A DNA stretch of 64,000 nucleotides from CAMLFJ01 sp035524955 (lineage in GTDB: Bacteria; Methylomirabilota; Methylomirabilia; Rokubacteriales; CSP1-6): positions 1 to 64,000 of the forward strand of contig DATLFG010000057.1 in NCBI GenBank assembly GCA_035524955.1. The letters are read 5' to 3'. The notes beneath the pieces are model-generated. The model worked only from the letters and a program-made list of their open reading frames with translations. It was not told the origin of the DNA and did not search any database. This document shows, piece by piece, positions 47,722-55,820 of this stretch. How positions within the stretch are numbered: the first letter of the stretch is position 1; each line of letters starts with the position of its first letter. The position numbers and the translations under genes were made by a program.

Positions 47722-48783
47722 TCACTGCACGCGGCCGCGGGCGGCCACCGGCCAGGCGACCTCGACCCGCCCGTTCCGCACCCCGTAGACCTCGTCCACC
47801 ATGTTGGTGACCACGCAGCAGTGGTTGGGCACCACGTTCACCACCTCGCCCACCTTCGGCCGCTCCACGCAGGCCGAGAAATCCACCACCGCATGCTCCT
47901 CGGAGAGATGGGCCACGTGCGCTTCCGGGTACTCCATGACGTGGCCGTAGCCCTTCATGTGGTAGAGGTCCGAGGTGAGCACCTTGCTCCCCGCGTCGAG
48001 CACGCCGCGGTCGGCGGTCGGGCGGCTCACCACGGTGGCGCGCACCCGCATCGCGCACTGCTCCCACGTGGCGGTGCCGCTCGACACCACCATCGCGTCG
48101 TTGTAGACGCAGGTGCCCGCGCGGTGCTCGGTCAGCATTGGGAAGCGGTCCACCGTGGCGAGCGCGGGCGTGCCCCCGCCCGAGACCACCGGCACCGGGA
48201 TGCCGTCCTGCTTGAACAGGGCGAGCGCCCGCTCGAAGAACTCCCGGGTGTCGGGATCGCGATTGGGGAAGGTCATGAGCCCCTTGAAGTGCAGGCCCGG
48301 GAGCTTCCGCGCGAGGCGGGCCAGCGCGAAGGCTTCGTCGGGCGTCTGCGCGCCGGTGCGCCGGAAGCCGGTGTCGCACTCGACGAGGAACTCGAGGTCC
48401 AGGTGGTGGCGGGCGGCCGCCGCGGAGAGCTCGCGGGCCACCACCTCGTTGTCGAACACCACCGTGAGCCGCGGCACCCGGCGCGCGAGCGCCATCAGCC
48501 GCTCGGTCTTGGCGGCGCCGAGGATGTTGTAGGTGAGCAGCACGTCGTCGGCCACCTTGGCGTCGGCGAAGACCTCCACCTCGCCCAGCTTCTGGCAGGT
48601 GATACCGACCGCGCCCGCCGCCATCTGCATCTGGCCGATGGCGGGGATCTTGTGCGTCTTGATGTGGGGGCGGTTGCCGAGACCGTGCCGGGTCAGGTGC
48701 GCCTGCACGCGGCGGATATTGTCCGCCATCACGTCCAGGTGGACCGTCACGGCGGGTGTCTCGAGCTCGGTGATCGCGGTCAT
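47722..48783 (-). CDS. D-threonine aldolase-like PLP enzyme (DSD1 family)
   Basis: A 353-residue fold-type III PLP enzyme. The PLP Lys is in RPHIKTHK near the N-terminus, followed by the alanine-racemase-like barrel, VVSGGGTPAL (phosphate cup), and a C-terminal metal site HCCVVTNMVD and VDFSACVE typical of D-threonine aldolase/D-serine dehydratase (PF14031). GGAGGA upstream of the ATG supports the start. It precedes the TPP enzyme in one operon, so the product may be a hydroxy-amino acid fed to it. Confidence 0.87.
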   Translation of the reverse strand: MTAITELETPAVTVHLDVMADNIRRVQAHLTRHGLGNRPHIKTHKIPAIGQMQMAAGAVGITCQKLGEVEVFADAKVADDVLLTYNILGAAKTERLMALARRVPRLTVVFDNEVVARELSAAAARHHLDLEFLVECDTGFRRTGAQTPDEAFALARLARKLPGLHFKGLMTFPNRDPDTREFFERALALFKQDGIPVPVVSGGGTPALATVDRFPMLTEHRAGTCVYNDAMVVSSGTATWEQCAMRVRATVVSRPTADRGVLDAGSKVLTSDLYHMKGYGHVMEYPEAHVAHLSEEHAVVDFSACVERPKVGEVVNVVPNHCCVVTNMVDEVYGVRNGRVEVAWPVAARGRVQ

Positions 48784-48886
48784 GGGCGCATCCTCCGAAG
48801 GGTGGCCTGATGGCGGATGGGGGCCGGCCGGGTGGAGACGGTGCGGAAGACGACCGCGGGCGGCGTGGCCTCGATCATGCGATCTC

Positions 48887-49246
48887 CTACGGCGCGGTGA
48901 CGGTCACGCCGCCGCCGCTCGAGGTCACGGTGAACGAGGCGTCGCCCTGGCGCGTGTAGACGTAGGCGGTCCACCCGGGGGGCGGCGTCGGGATGGAGCC
49001 GAGCATCGGCCCGCACGGCGCGCCGCCGACCATGGTCTGGGTGGTCAGCGCCTCCAGGGATTCGGGCAGCCCTCCGCCGCAGCTCGCCCGATAGGTGTTC
49101 ACCGCGGTCGCGATCGCCTGCGCGTCGGCGCGGGCCTTCGTGGCGCGGGCCATCGGCAGGTCCTCGCGTACCATCTTCTCCTCGCGCTCGCACGCGAGCA
49201 GCAGCGCCGCGAGCCCCGCCACGCCCACCGCCCTGCGGATGTCCAC
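48887..49246 (-). CDS. Lipoprotein with pseudopilin-like domain
   Basis: A 119-residue protein with a lipobox (LAALLLAC) in place of a class III signal, followed by a GspG-like mature region: KARADAQAIATAVNTYRASCGGGLPESLEALTTQ, GWTAYVYTRQGDASFTVTSSGG. The N-terminal helix of a major pseudopilin is missing, but the C-terminal domain keeps the pseudopilin fold with two Cys. Probably a lipid-anchored component of a secretion or pilus system; this assignment is tentative. Confidence 0.6.
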   Translation of the reverse strand: MDIRRAVGVAGLAALLLACEREEKMVREDLPMARATKARADAQAIATAVNTYRASCGGGLPESLEALTTQTMVGGAPCGPMLGSIPTPPPGWTAYVYTRQGDASFTVTSSGGGVTVTAP

Positions 49247-49356
49247 CGCCCGTCCTTTCCGCGCGAGAAAACCAGACGCGCCGGCCGAAGTGTGACAGAA
49301 TCATACGCCGCTCGACCGGATTCAGCCAGGCCACCCTCAACGACAAGGAGCGCGCG

Positions 49357-49704
49357 ATGAGCATCAAGCGTCACGGCGTCGGACCCCGACTGAGTCAGGC
49401 CGTCGTCCACGGCAACACCGTCTATCTCGCCGGCATCGTGGCCGGCGATCCGTCGGCCGACGCCAAGGGCCAGACCGAGCAGATCTTGAGGAAGATCGAC
49501 GACCACCTGGCCGCGACCGGCAGTCACAAGTCCAAGCTCCTCTCCGCCACCATCTACGTGGCCAACATGGCGCTCTACAACGACATGAACGCGGCGTGGG
49601 ACGCCTGGGTGGATCCGGCCAACACGCCGGCGCGCGCCACCGTGGAAGCGCGCCTCGCCGCGCCCCGGTACCTGGTCGAGATCATGGTCGTGGCGGCGAT
49701 CTGA
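49357..49704 (+). CDS. ridA: RidA-family enamine/imine deaminase
   Basis: A 115-residue RidA (YjgF) protein: QAVVHGNTVYLAGIVAGDP, QTEQILRKIDDHLAATGSHKSKLLSATIYVANMALYNDMNAAWDAWVDP, ARATVEARLAAPRYLVEIMVVAA. Trimeric family that hydrolyses reactive enamines from PLP enzymes. AAGGAG precedes the ATG by about 8 bases. The neighbouring D-threonine-aldolase-like enzyme could generate such intermediates. Confidence 0.92.
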   Translation: MSIKRHGVGPRLSQAVVHGNTVYLAGIVAGDPSADAKGQTEQILRKIDDHLAATGSHKSKLLSATIYVANMALYNDMNAAWDAWVDPANTPARATVEARLAAPRYLVEIMVVAAI

Positions 49705-49711
49705 GGGTCGC

Positions 49712-50503
49712 GTGGCCGCGTCCCGCTTCGACGGCCCCCGCTTCGACGGCAAGATCGCGCTGATCACCGGCGCGGCCGGCGGCATCGGCCGCGCCGTCGC
49801 GGTGCGCTTCGCCGCCGCAGGGGCGCGGGTGGGGCTGGTGGACGTCTCGCGCGAGGGCCTGCGCCAGTCGCTGGCCGCGGTGGAGAAGGCGGGCGGCGCC
49901 GGGCTCGCCGTGGAGGCCGACGTGACGCGGTCCGCGGACGTGACGCGCTACGCCGCGGCGGTCGCCGAGCGCTTCGGCGGCATCGACTGCTTCTTCAACA
50001 ACGCGGGGATCCTGGGCGCGGTGCGCCCGCTGGTGGACTATCCGGAGGACGTCTTCGACCGGGTGCTCGCGGTCAACGTCAAGGGCGTCTGGCTCGGTAT
50101 CAAGGCGGTGGCGCCCCTGCTCCGCGCCCGCGGCGGCGGCGTCATCGTCAACACCGCGTCCATCGCGGGCCTGCGCGGCTCGCGCAACCTGGTGGCCTAC
50201 ACCGCCAGCAAGCACGCGGTGGTCGGCATCACCCGCAGCGCCGCGCTCGAGCTGGCGCCCGACCGGGTCCGCGTCAACGCGGTCTGTCCGAGCGCGATCG
50301 AGACCGACATGGTGCGCCAGCTCGAGGAGAGCGCCAATCCCGCAAAACCGGCCGCCTTCCACGATCGGATGGCGGCGGGGATCCCGATGAAGCGCTACGG
50401 GACCCCGGAGGAAGTGGCGGCGCTCGTGCTGTTCCTGTGTAGCACCGACGCCGCGTACATCACGGGCGCGGTCTACCCGGTGGACGGCGGCTCGATGGCC
50501 TAG
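49712..50503 (+). CDS. Short-chain dehydrogenase/reductase
   Basis: A 263-residue classical SDR: NAD-binding GAAGGIGRAVA, the NNAGI strand, catalytic Ser in INTASIAGL and YTASKHAVVGITRSAALEL (YxxxK), VNAVCPS. Length and motifs fit fabG-like oxidoreductases. Start GTG at 49712, 8 bases after the RidA stop. Cofactor specificity (Asp in VDVSREG) suggests NAD(H). Confidence 0.9.
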   Translation: MAASRFDGPRFDGKIALITGAAGGIGRAVAVRFAAAGARVGLVDVSREGLRQSLAAVEKAGGAGLAVEADVTRSADVTRYAAAVAERFGGIDCFFNNAGILGAVRPLVDYPEDVFDRVLAVNVKGVWLGIKAVAPLLRARGGGVIVNTASIAGLRGSRNLVAYTASKHAVVGITRSAALELAPDRVRVNAVCPSAIETDMVRQLEESANPAKPAAFHDRMAAGIPMKRYGTPEEVAALVLFLCSTDAAYITGAVYPVDGGSMA

Positions 50504-50519
50504 TAACGCTTCCCTTCGA

Positions 50520-50648
50520 GGAGGGCGCTCAAAAAGGTCCAGATGCGAGGCGGCGCCCGATGGCCGCACGCGAGGCGTACTTTCTGTACGTTGAGCGTGC
50601 GGTCGAGGGCGCCGCACTCCCGCAGATGGGCCTTTTTCAGCGCCCTCC
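50520..50648. repeat. 129-bp inverted-repeat element between SDR and LLM genes
   Basis: Outer arms GGAGGGCGCT (50520-50529) and AGCGCCCTCC (50639-50648) are perfect inverted repeats; AAAAAGG (50531-50537) pairs with CCTTTTT (50631-50637). The centre carries a second palindrome CGTAC-TTTCT-GTACG. Repeats beginning CAAAAAGGTCCAGATG and ending in CAGATGGGCCTTTTTC occur widely in GC-rich soil bacteria. Here it sits exactly in a convergent gap and could fold as a bidirectional terminator. Confidence 0.8.
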
Positions 50649-51778
50649 TAGGAGCCGAGGAGGCCGACGCCCGGCTTCTCGGCGGCCCGGGCGCGGTCCG
50701 GCGGGGCCGTGGTGGGGTCGAGCTTCTGGAGCGGCGGCATCACGTCCCGGGCGAAGAGGCGCAGGTTGCGCTCCGCCTCGTCGTAGGGCATGCCCGCGTA
50801 GCTGAACACACCCACGTAGTGGCTGTTGCCGGTGCGCGCGTGGATATCCACGACCTTCTCGTAGCACTGCTCGGGCGTGCCCCACACCTGCAGGTTCATG
50901 AAGTAGTCGATGACGGTGTCGGTGCCGTACTGGTGGATCTTCTCCGCCATCTTGCCGTAGTACTCGTAGCCCTTGGTCCGGGCCAGGTGGTCGCCCTGGA
51001 ACTGGTAGTGGTCGAGCACGGTCTGGTAGTAGCCGCCGATGTACCGGCGCGCCATCTCCTCGGCGCGGGCCGAGCTCGCGTCGCAGAAGGTCCAGCCCGC
51101 CGAGATCGGCGGGGGCGCATCCACCATGTTCACCTGGCGGTAGACCTCGCGATACGCCTCCAGCTCGCGCGCCACTTCTTTCCACGGCTTCTGGGGGATG
51201 ATCAGGATGCCGACGCCCAGCTCGGCCATGATGCGCACCGACTCCGGGGAGACCGCCGCCGCGTAGGTGCGTCCGCGGAAGGACTTGAACGGAGCCGGCC
51301 GGATCGCGGCCCGCGGCTGCTTGACGAAGGCGCCCTCGTATTCGCAGTAGCCCTGCTCGAGGCCGCGCAGCAGCATCTCCGCGCACTCGACGAAGCGCGG
51401 GCGCGACTCGTCCATCGAGAGGCGGAAGCCGTCGAACTCCACCTTGCCCGCCCCGCGCCCCATGCCCAGGATCAGGCGGCCGCCCGAGAGGTTGTCGAGC
51501 ATGGACACTTCCTCGGCCACCCGCATCGGATCGTGCCATGGGAGCACCACCACCATGGAGCCGAGCTGGACGTGCCGGGTGCGCCCGGCCATGTAGGCGA
51601 GGAACTGCAGGACGTCGGGGCACATGGTGTAGTCCGTGAAGTGATGCTCCACGCCCCACACCGATTCGAACCCGAGCGGCTCGGCCAGCTCGGCCAGGCG
51701 CAGCTCGTTCAGGTAGACGTCGCGATCGCTCTGCGCCCGGCCCGGGTTCTGGAAGACGGCGGCCATCCCGACGTGCAT
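50648..51778 (-). CDS. LLM-class flavin-dependent oxidoreductase
   Basis: A 376-residue bacterial-luciferase-like enzyme: GFESVWGVEHHFTDYTMCPDVLQFLAYMAGRTRHV, LPWHDPMRVAEEVSMLDNLSGGRLILGMGRGAGKVEFDGFRLSMDESRPRF, and a long C-terminal extension with GTPEQCYEKVVDIHARTG. It is longer than the F420-type LLM enzymes in this window and closer to the alkanal/nitrilotriacetate monooxygenase-like group. Its stop touches the repeat at 50520-50648. Substrate unknown. Confidence 0.87.
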   Translation of the reverse strand: MHVGMAAVFQNPGRAQSDRDVYLNELRLAELAEPLGFESVWGVEHHFTDYTMCPDVLQFLAYMAGRTRHVQLGSMVVVLPWHDPMRVAEEVSMLDNLSGGRLILGMGRGAGKVEFDGFRLSMDESRPRFVECAEMLLRGLEQGYCEYEGAFVKQPRAAIRPAPFKSFRGRTYAAAVSPESVRIMAELGVGILIIPQKPWKEVARELEAYREVYRQVNMVDAPPPISAGWTFCDASSARAEEMARRYIGGYYQTVLDHYQFQGDHLARTKGYEYYGKMAEKIHQYGTDTVIDYFMNLQVWGTPEQCYEKVVDIHARTGNSHYVGVFSYAGMPYDEAERNLRLFARDVMPPLQKLDPTTAPPDRARAAEKPGVGLLGS

Positions 51779-51837
51779 GGTGGGTTCCCCCTCGCCCGGA
51801 TGTTACGCGAGGGGGAACCCGGCCAGCAACCGGGGCG

Positions 51838-52188
51838 TCAGGCGACGCGCTTGAGCTGCCGCTCCGGCGTGGGCGCGCCCTCGCCGCGGCGCACCACCAG
51901 CTCGTAGCCGCGCGGCACGCGCGCCAGCAGCACCGGCCACGCCTCTTCCAGCAGCCACTCCCAGCCGCCGGGGACGGCAACCACCACCTGCCCGGCGCGC
52001 CATAGTCCGCGCGGCGTCACCTGCACCGACACGAACGACTCGCCGCCCAGCTTCCGGTCCACCAGGGACTGGACGTAGGCGCGGATCGCCAGGGCGCGGG
52101 CCTCGCTCCGATCCCGCGACAGGCGCCACAGGAGTGGTCCGACCACCAGCACCAGCCCGACCATCACGGCCACCGCGACCTCGATCAT
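51838..52188 (-). CDS. Membrane-anchored protein of unknown function
   Basis: A 116-residue protein with one N-terminal membrane helix (VAVAVMVGLVLVVGPLLWRL) and a charged domain containing SEARALAIRAYVQSLVDRKLGGESFVSVQVTP, PGGWEWLLEEAWPVLLARVPRGYELVV. A GGAG sequence precedes the ATG at 52186-52188. I recognise no family; the soluble part has a repetitive pattern of aromatic residues. Possibly a component of an envelope complex. Confidence 0.55.
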   Translation of the reverse strand: MIEVAVAVMVGLVLVVGPLLWRLSRDRSEARALAIRAYVQSLVDRKLGGESFVSVQVTPRGLWRAGQVVVAVPGGWEWLLEEAWPVLLARVPRGYELVVRRGEGAPTPERQLKRVA

Positions 52189-52316
52189 GGCGAACGCTCC
52201 TTCCGGTCGTTGTGATGCGCGGGACCGACCCGGGGATTCCGGCGACTGCCGACGAGGAACGGAGGAATCCATCGGCGCCCTCCCGCCGTCCAAAGGTCGT
52301 GTGGAAGGAGAAGATC

Positions 52317-52754
52317 ATGATGGCCAAGCGCATTCTTGTTCCGTTGGACGGCAGTGAATCCGCGGAGGCGGCGGCCACCCTGGCGGCCGACCTGGCCCGC
52401 GGTAGCGGCGGCGGCGTCCGGCTGCTGCAGGTGTACCCGGTCCCCGAGCACCACGTCAACAGTGACGGTCGCGTGGTGGCGTACGCGGACCAGGAGATGG
52501 AGCGCCTGAGCGCCGAGGGCCGCGACTATCTGGAGAGCGTCGAGGCGCAGCTCGCCCCGGTGCCCGCGGAGACCGTGGTGCGGTTCGGGAAGCCCGAGCG
52601 GGAGATCCTCGTGGAGGCGGAAGCCTTCGACGCGGACATGATCGTGGTGACCGCGTCCCGCCGGAGCTGGCTCGAGCGTCTCACCGGCGGCGGGCTCGGC
52701 GAGAAGCTGCTGCACGCCTCGCCGGTGCCGGTCGTGCTCGTCCGCGCCACCTGA
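52317..52754 (+). CDS. uspA: Universal stress protein UspA family
   Basis: A 145-residue single-domain USP: RILVPLDGSESAEAAATLAADLARGSGGGVRLLQVYPVPEHHV, then the nucleotide-binding GxxGxG region in DMIVVTASRRSWLERLTGGGLGEKLLHASPVPVVLV. ATP-binding residues (DGS, VTAS, GxG) are present, so it belongs to the ATP-binding UspFG type. GGAAGGAG lies 6 bases before the ATG. A second ATG one codon later is possible. Confidence 0.9.
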   Translation: MMAKRILVPLDGSESAEAAATLAADLARGSGGGVRLLQVYPVPEHHVNSDGRVVAYADQEMERLSAEGRDYLESVEAQLAPVPAETVVRFGKPEREILVEAEAFDADMIVVTASRRSWLERLTGGGLGEKLLHASPVPVVLVRAT

Positions 52755-52775
52755 TCGCAGCGCGCACCGGCGGCG

Positions 52776-53366
52776 TCAGTCATAGAGCCGGCCGCGCTGC
52801 AGCTTCCGGTGGCAGTGGAAGAGCGTGTACTCGATCATCCGCGCGGAGACGCCGAGCGCGCGCGCGTGGCCCCGCAGCCGCTCCAGGTACTGCTCCCACT
52901 GTGACACCGTGAACGCGCGCCCGCGCGCGTTGCCCGCCACCGAGCGGATGCTGAAGAGCAGCTGCCAGCAGCGGATGTCGAGCACCCCGTAGCGCCGCGG
53001 ATCGATCAGGGTGAGGATGGCGGAGGCGGTCGCCACGCTCACCCCGGGCAGCGCGATGAGCCGGGTCATGCGCTCCCGCTCGCTGCGCGTGGCGAGCGCC
53101 GCGCTCGACGCGCGCCGGATCGCCCCCGCGGTGTTGCGCTCGTAGTGCCGCCGCGACCGCGGGCTCTTCCATCGGCACATCGCGAGAAATTCCGCGCGCG
53201 TGAAGCGGCCGGCGCCCTTGACGTGGGCCAGGCGCCGGATCAGCGCGGCCGTCGCCTCGTGCTCCGTGGCCTGGAGCTCCCGCCGCAGCAAGGCCCGCAG
53301 GCTGCGGTAGGGCACCCGCTTCAGGGCCATGCCCCGCTCCAGGGCCATGCCCCCCTTCAGGGCCAT
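52776..53366 (-). CDS. HhH-motif DNA-binding protein (endonuclease III-like)
   Basis: A 196-residue protein with a helix-hairpin-helix segment typical of DNA glycosylases (TRLIALPGVSVATASAILTLIDPRRYGVLDIRCWQLLF), but without the HhH-GPD iron-sulfur Cys motif and without an obvious catalytic Asp in the usual place, so a non-glycosylase DNA-binding role is possible. The N-terminus is a triplicated hexapeptide (MALKGG, MALERG, MALKRV) encoded by three 18-bp tandem repeats, and any of three ATG codons (53330, 53348, 53366) could start it; the last-used one nearest the conserved region is at 53330. Divergent from the FMN oxidase. Confidence 0.7.
   Translation of the reverse strand: MALKGGMALERGMALKRVPYRSLRALLRRELQATEHEATAALIRRLAHVKGAGRFTRAEFLAMCRWKSPRSRRHYERNTAGAIRRASSAALATRSERERMTRLIALPGVSVATASAILTLIDPRRYGVLDIRCWQLLFSIRSVAGNARGRAFTVSQWEQYLERLRGHARALGVSARMIEYTLFHCHRKLQRGRLYD
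53330..53366 (-). repeat. 18-bp tandem repeat, three copies, at a gene start
   Basis: The unit GGCCATGCCCCGCTCCAG and close variants are repeated head to tail so that each copy supplies an in-frame ATG. Codon content is identical in all three, giving the MALK/MALE pattern. Confidence 0.75.
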
Positions 53367-53368
53367 GC

Positions 53369-53374
53369 TATGTT
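53369..53374 (+). promoter_or_regulatory. -10 hexamer of the FMN oxidase gene
   Basis: TATGTT ends 7 bases before the ATG at 53382, again without a Shine-Dalgarno sequence. It overlaps the ATG at 53370 and argues for starting at 53382. Confidence 0.4.
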
Positions 53375-53381
53375 ACCCGCC

Positions 53382-54416
53382 ATGACCGCACCCTTCGTCA
53401 CGCTCCCCGAGATCCACCGCGCGGCCCGGGCCCGCCTGCCGCGCAACTCGTACAACTTCGGCGCGGGCGGCACCGAGACCGAGACCACGCTGCGCCGCAA
53501 CCGGCGGGCGATCCGGCGCCTGGCCATCCGACAGGACATCCTGGTGGACGTGCGTGAGATCGATCTCTCCTCGTCGCTCCTCGGCATCCCGCTCTCCTGG
53601 CCGGTGGTCATCGCGCCCATGGGCGGCCTCGTCCTCTTCCATCCCGAGGGCGATTGCGAGATGGCCCGCGGGGCCGCCAAGGGCGACACGCTGCAGTTCC
53701 TGAGCGGCGCCACCGGCTGGTCGGTGGAAGCGGTCACGGCGGCCGCGCCCGGTCCCAAGATGTTCCAGCTCTACCACATGGGCGATCGGGCCTGGGTCGC
53801 CGACCTGCTGGCGCGCGTGGAGGCCTCGGGCTACCTCTCGGTGTGCCTCACGGTGGACGTGCAGGTCTACAGCCGTCGCGAGCGTGACATCGTCGCCCGC
53901 TTCACGCCGCGGGAGGCCATGCTCAAGGCCCCCAACCCGCGCCCGCCCGATCCGGACTACCCGGCGCGCCTCACCTGGGCCGACGTCGACTGGCTGCGCA
54001 AGACCACCCGGCTCCCCATCGGGCTCAAGGGCATCATGACCGCGCGAGACGCTCGCCGCGCCGTCGAGGCCGGCGTGGAGCTGATCTGGGTGTCCAATCA
54101 CGGGGGCCGGCAGCTCGACGCCACGCAGGCCAGCATCGACGCGCTGCCCGCGGTGCGCGAGGCGGTGGGCGACGCCGCGAGCATCATCGCGGACGGCGGC
54201 TTCGCCCGCGGCACCGACGTGCTCAAGGGCGTGGCGTGGGGCGCCGACGCGGTGGCCATCGGGCGCACCGCGCTCTGGGGGCTGGCCGCCGACGGGGCGG
54301 CCGGGGTGGCCTGCACGCTCGACATCCTGCGGCGCGAGCTGCGCACCTCCATGGCCCTCGCCGGGCAGACCAGCGTGCGCGGGCTCGCCCCGGACGTGGT
54401 CTTCCGGGCGGACTGA
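53382..54416 (+). CDS. FMN-dependent alpha-hydroxy-acid oxidizing enzyme
   Basis: A 344-residue TIM-barrel flavoprotein of the lactate/glycolate oxidase family: VIAPMGGLVLFHPEGDCEMARGAAK, GPKMFQLYHMGDRAWVADLL, LPIGLKGIMTARDARRAVEAGVELIWVSNHGGRQLD (catalytic His and FMN phosphate), and IIADGGFARGTDVLKGVAWGADAVAIGR. It oxidises alpha-hydroxy acids and reduces quinone, cytochrome or oxygen depending on the subgroup. Normal length. Start ATG 53382; an ATG 12 bases upstream is less likely given the -10 position. Confidence 0.9.
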   Translation: MTAPFVTLPEIHRAARARLPRNSYNFGAGGTETETTLRRNRRAIRRLAIRQDILVDVREIDLSSSLLGIPLSWPVVIAPMGGLVLFHPEGDCEMARGAAKGDTLQFLSGATGWSVEAVTAAAPGPKMFQLYHMGDRAWVADLLARVEASGYLSVCLTVDVQVYSRRERDIVARFTPREAMLKAPNPRPPDPDYPARLTWADVDWLRKTTRLPIGLKGIMTARDARRAVEAGVELIWVSNHGGRQLDATQASIDALPAVREAVGDAASIIADGGFARGTDVLKGVAWGADAVAIGRTALWGLAADGAAGVACTLDILRRELRTSMALAGQTSVRGLAPDVVFRAD

Positions 54417-54417
54417 T

Positions 54418-54744
54418 CTACTGCATCGGCGAGTAGGCGGTGGGCCGGAGGATGTGGGCGGTGAGCCGGCGCAGCAGCGGCCCGTTCTTCTCGGTCTCCG
54501 CGAACTTGGCCAGCCGATCCTTGTCGGCGAAGAACCCGCTCCACTTCTTCTCGCGGTCGGCGAGGCTGTCCCAGGCGAGCATGTAGATCAGCTGGTCCGA
54601 GGAGCCGCCCAGCTCGTTGGTCCAGAAGCCGACCACCTGGATATCGTGCTTCTTGAAGAAGTCCATGGTGATCTCGGCGAAACGGCGGTTGAGATCGGGG
54701 AGACGGCCGGGCATCGCGTGATAGGTCCGAAGCTCGTACAGCAT
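54418..54744 (-). CDS. NIPSNAP-family protein
   Basis: A 108-residue single NIPSNAP (dimeric alpha-beta barrel) domain: MLYELRTYHAMPGRLPDLNRRFAEITMDFFKKHDIQVVGFWTNELGGSSDQLIYMLAWDSLADREKKWSGFFADKDRLAKF. It ends convergently with the FMN oxidase (stop 54416), almost abutting. Related to, but shorter than, the NIPSNAP protein at 13939. Confidence 0.87.
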   Translation of the reverse strand: MLYELRTYHAMPGRLPDLNRRFAEITMDFFKKHDIQVVGFWTNELGGSSDQLIYMLAWDSLADREKKWSGFFADKDRLAKFAETEKNGPLLRRLTAHILRPTAYSPMQ

Positions 54745-54840
54745 GAGGGGGCCCTCCTGGGCAGCACGATGGGTGCGGTCTGCGGCGACTCTAGGCACGC
54801 CCCCGGCCGGTGTCAAGGCAAGTAAACGAGTGTCCGCGCG

Positions 54841-55611
54841 ATGACTGGACTCCCGCGCATCGCGTCGCTCGTGGCAAGGGCCGGGCTTGTGCTCACCTTC
54901 CTCGGCGCGCTCACCCTCGTGCTGTCGGCGGCGGGCAGCCGGTGGGATTGGTGGGATTTCCGCACCGGCTTCGTCCTGTTCCGGTGGGCGCTGTACGGCG
55001 GCCTCGTCGCGATCGTGATCACCCTGGCCGGCCTCGTGCTGGCGCTGCTCGCGAGGACCGGCCGCGCCGCGCTGCTGTCGCTTGCCACGCTCGCGCTGCT
55101 GGCCGTGGTGGCGACGGTACCGGTGATGCATCTCCGCGCCGCGGGCCGCGTGCCCCCGATCCACGACATCACGACCGATCTCGACGATCCGCCGCGCTTC
55201 GTGGCGGTGCTGGCCCGGCGGCGGGGCGCGCCGAACTCGGCCGAGCACGGCGGCGCCGCCCTGGCCGCCCGGCAGCGCGAGGGTTATCCCGACCTCGGCC
55301 CCGCGCGCTTCCGCGACCCCCCGGACCGCGTGTTCGCGCGCGCGGTCGAGGCCGCGGGCGCCCTCGGCTGGGAGATCGTCGCCGCGGTCCCCGCGGATGG
55401 ACGCCTCGAGGCCACCGACCGCACCCGGTGGTTCGGCTTCCGCGACGACGTCGTGGTCCGCGTGCGGCCGGACGGCGCGGGCAGTCGCGTGGATGTCCGC
55501 TCGGTCTCCCGCGTCGGTCGCAGCGATCTCGGGACCAACGCGCGCCGGATCCGCGGCTTCGTGGAAGCCCTGCGGGCGACCCGGCCCGGCGAGGCGGTTG
55601 CTCCGCGCTAG
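54841..55611 (+). CDS. DUF1499 membrane protein
   Basis: A 256-residue protein with an N-terminal pair of membrane helices (RAGLVLTFLGALTLVLSAAG, RWALYGGLVAIVITLAGLVLALLA, and LLSLATLALLAVVATVPVMHL) and a C-terminal DUF1499 domain: PPIHDITTDLDDPPRFVAVL, YPDLGPARFRDPPDRVFARAVEAAGALGWEIVAAVPADGRLEATDRTRWFGFRDDVVVRVRPDGAGSRVDVRSVSRVGRSDLGTNARRIRGFVEAL. Function unknown; the domain is often next to secretion genes, as here. It is followed by a degraded pilin copy. Confidence 0.85.
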   Translation: MTGLPRIASLVARAGLVLTFLGALTLVLSAAGSRWDWWDFRTGFVLFRWALYGGLVAIVITLAGLVLALLARTGRAALLSLATLALLAVVATVPVMHLRAAGRVPPIHDITTDLDDPPRFVAVLARRRGAPNSAEHGGAALAARQREGYPDLGPARFRDPPDRVFARAVEAAGALGWEIVAAVPADGRLEATDRTRWFGFRDDVVVRVRPDGAGSRVDVRSVSRVGRSDLGTNARRIRGFVEALRATRPGEAVAPR

Positions 55612-55639
55612 CCGGCCCGCCGGGCCGCCCCAGAACTTC

Positions 55640-55757
55640 GCGCGCGCGCTCGCGGCGGAGGTGGCGCCGAGGTTCGTTCGCCGGGCAGGCCCGGCTCGTC
55701 TCCGGCAAGGACACCTGGTCGGTCAGCGTCGACATCGGCACCCTCTACCGGAAGTGA
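55640..55757 (+). pseudogene. Degraded 3' end of a pseudopilin gene
   Basis: The translated segment GSFAGQARLVSGKDTWSVSVDIGTLYRK is clearly related to the C-terminus of the intact pseudopilin at 55821 (GQAKLTTSKKVWTVSVDVGNFYK). The preceding frame EVAP... is joined to it only after a shift, with about four extra bases near 55670. No start or N-terminal helix remains. It is a tandem-duplication remnant directly upstream of the intact gene. Confidence 0.75.
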
Positions 55758-55820
55758 TGGCCCGATGACCCGCGATCGTGCAAGCCGAAAAATCGCGTGG
55801 TGCTAGACTTGGTCAACGTG

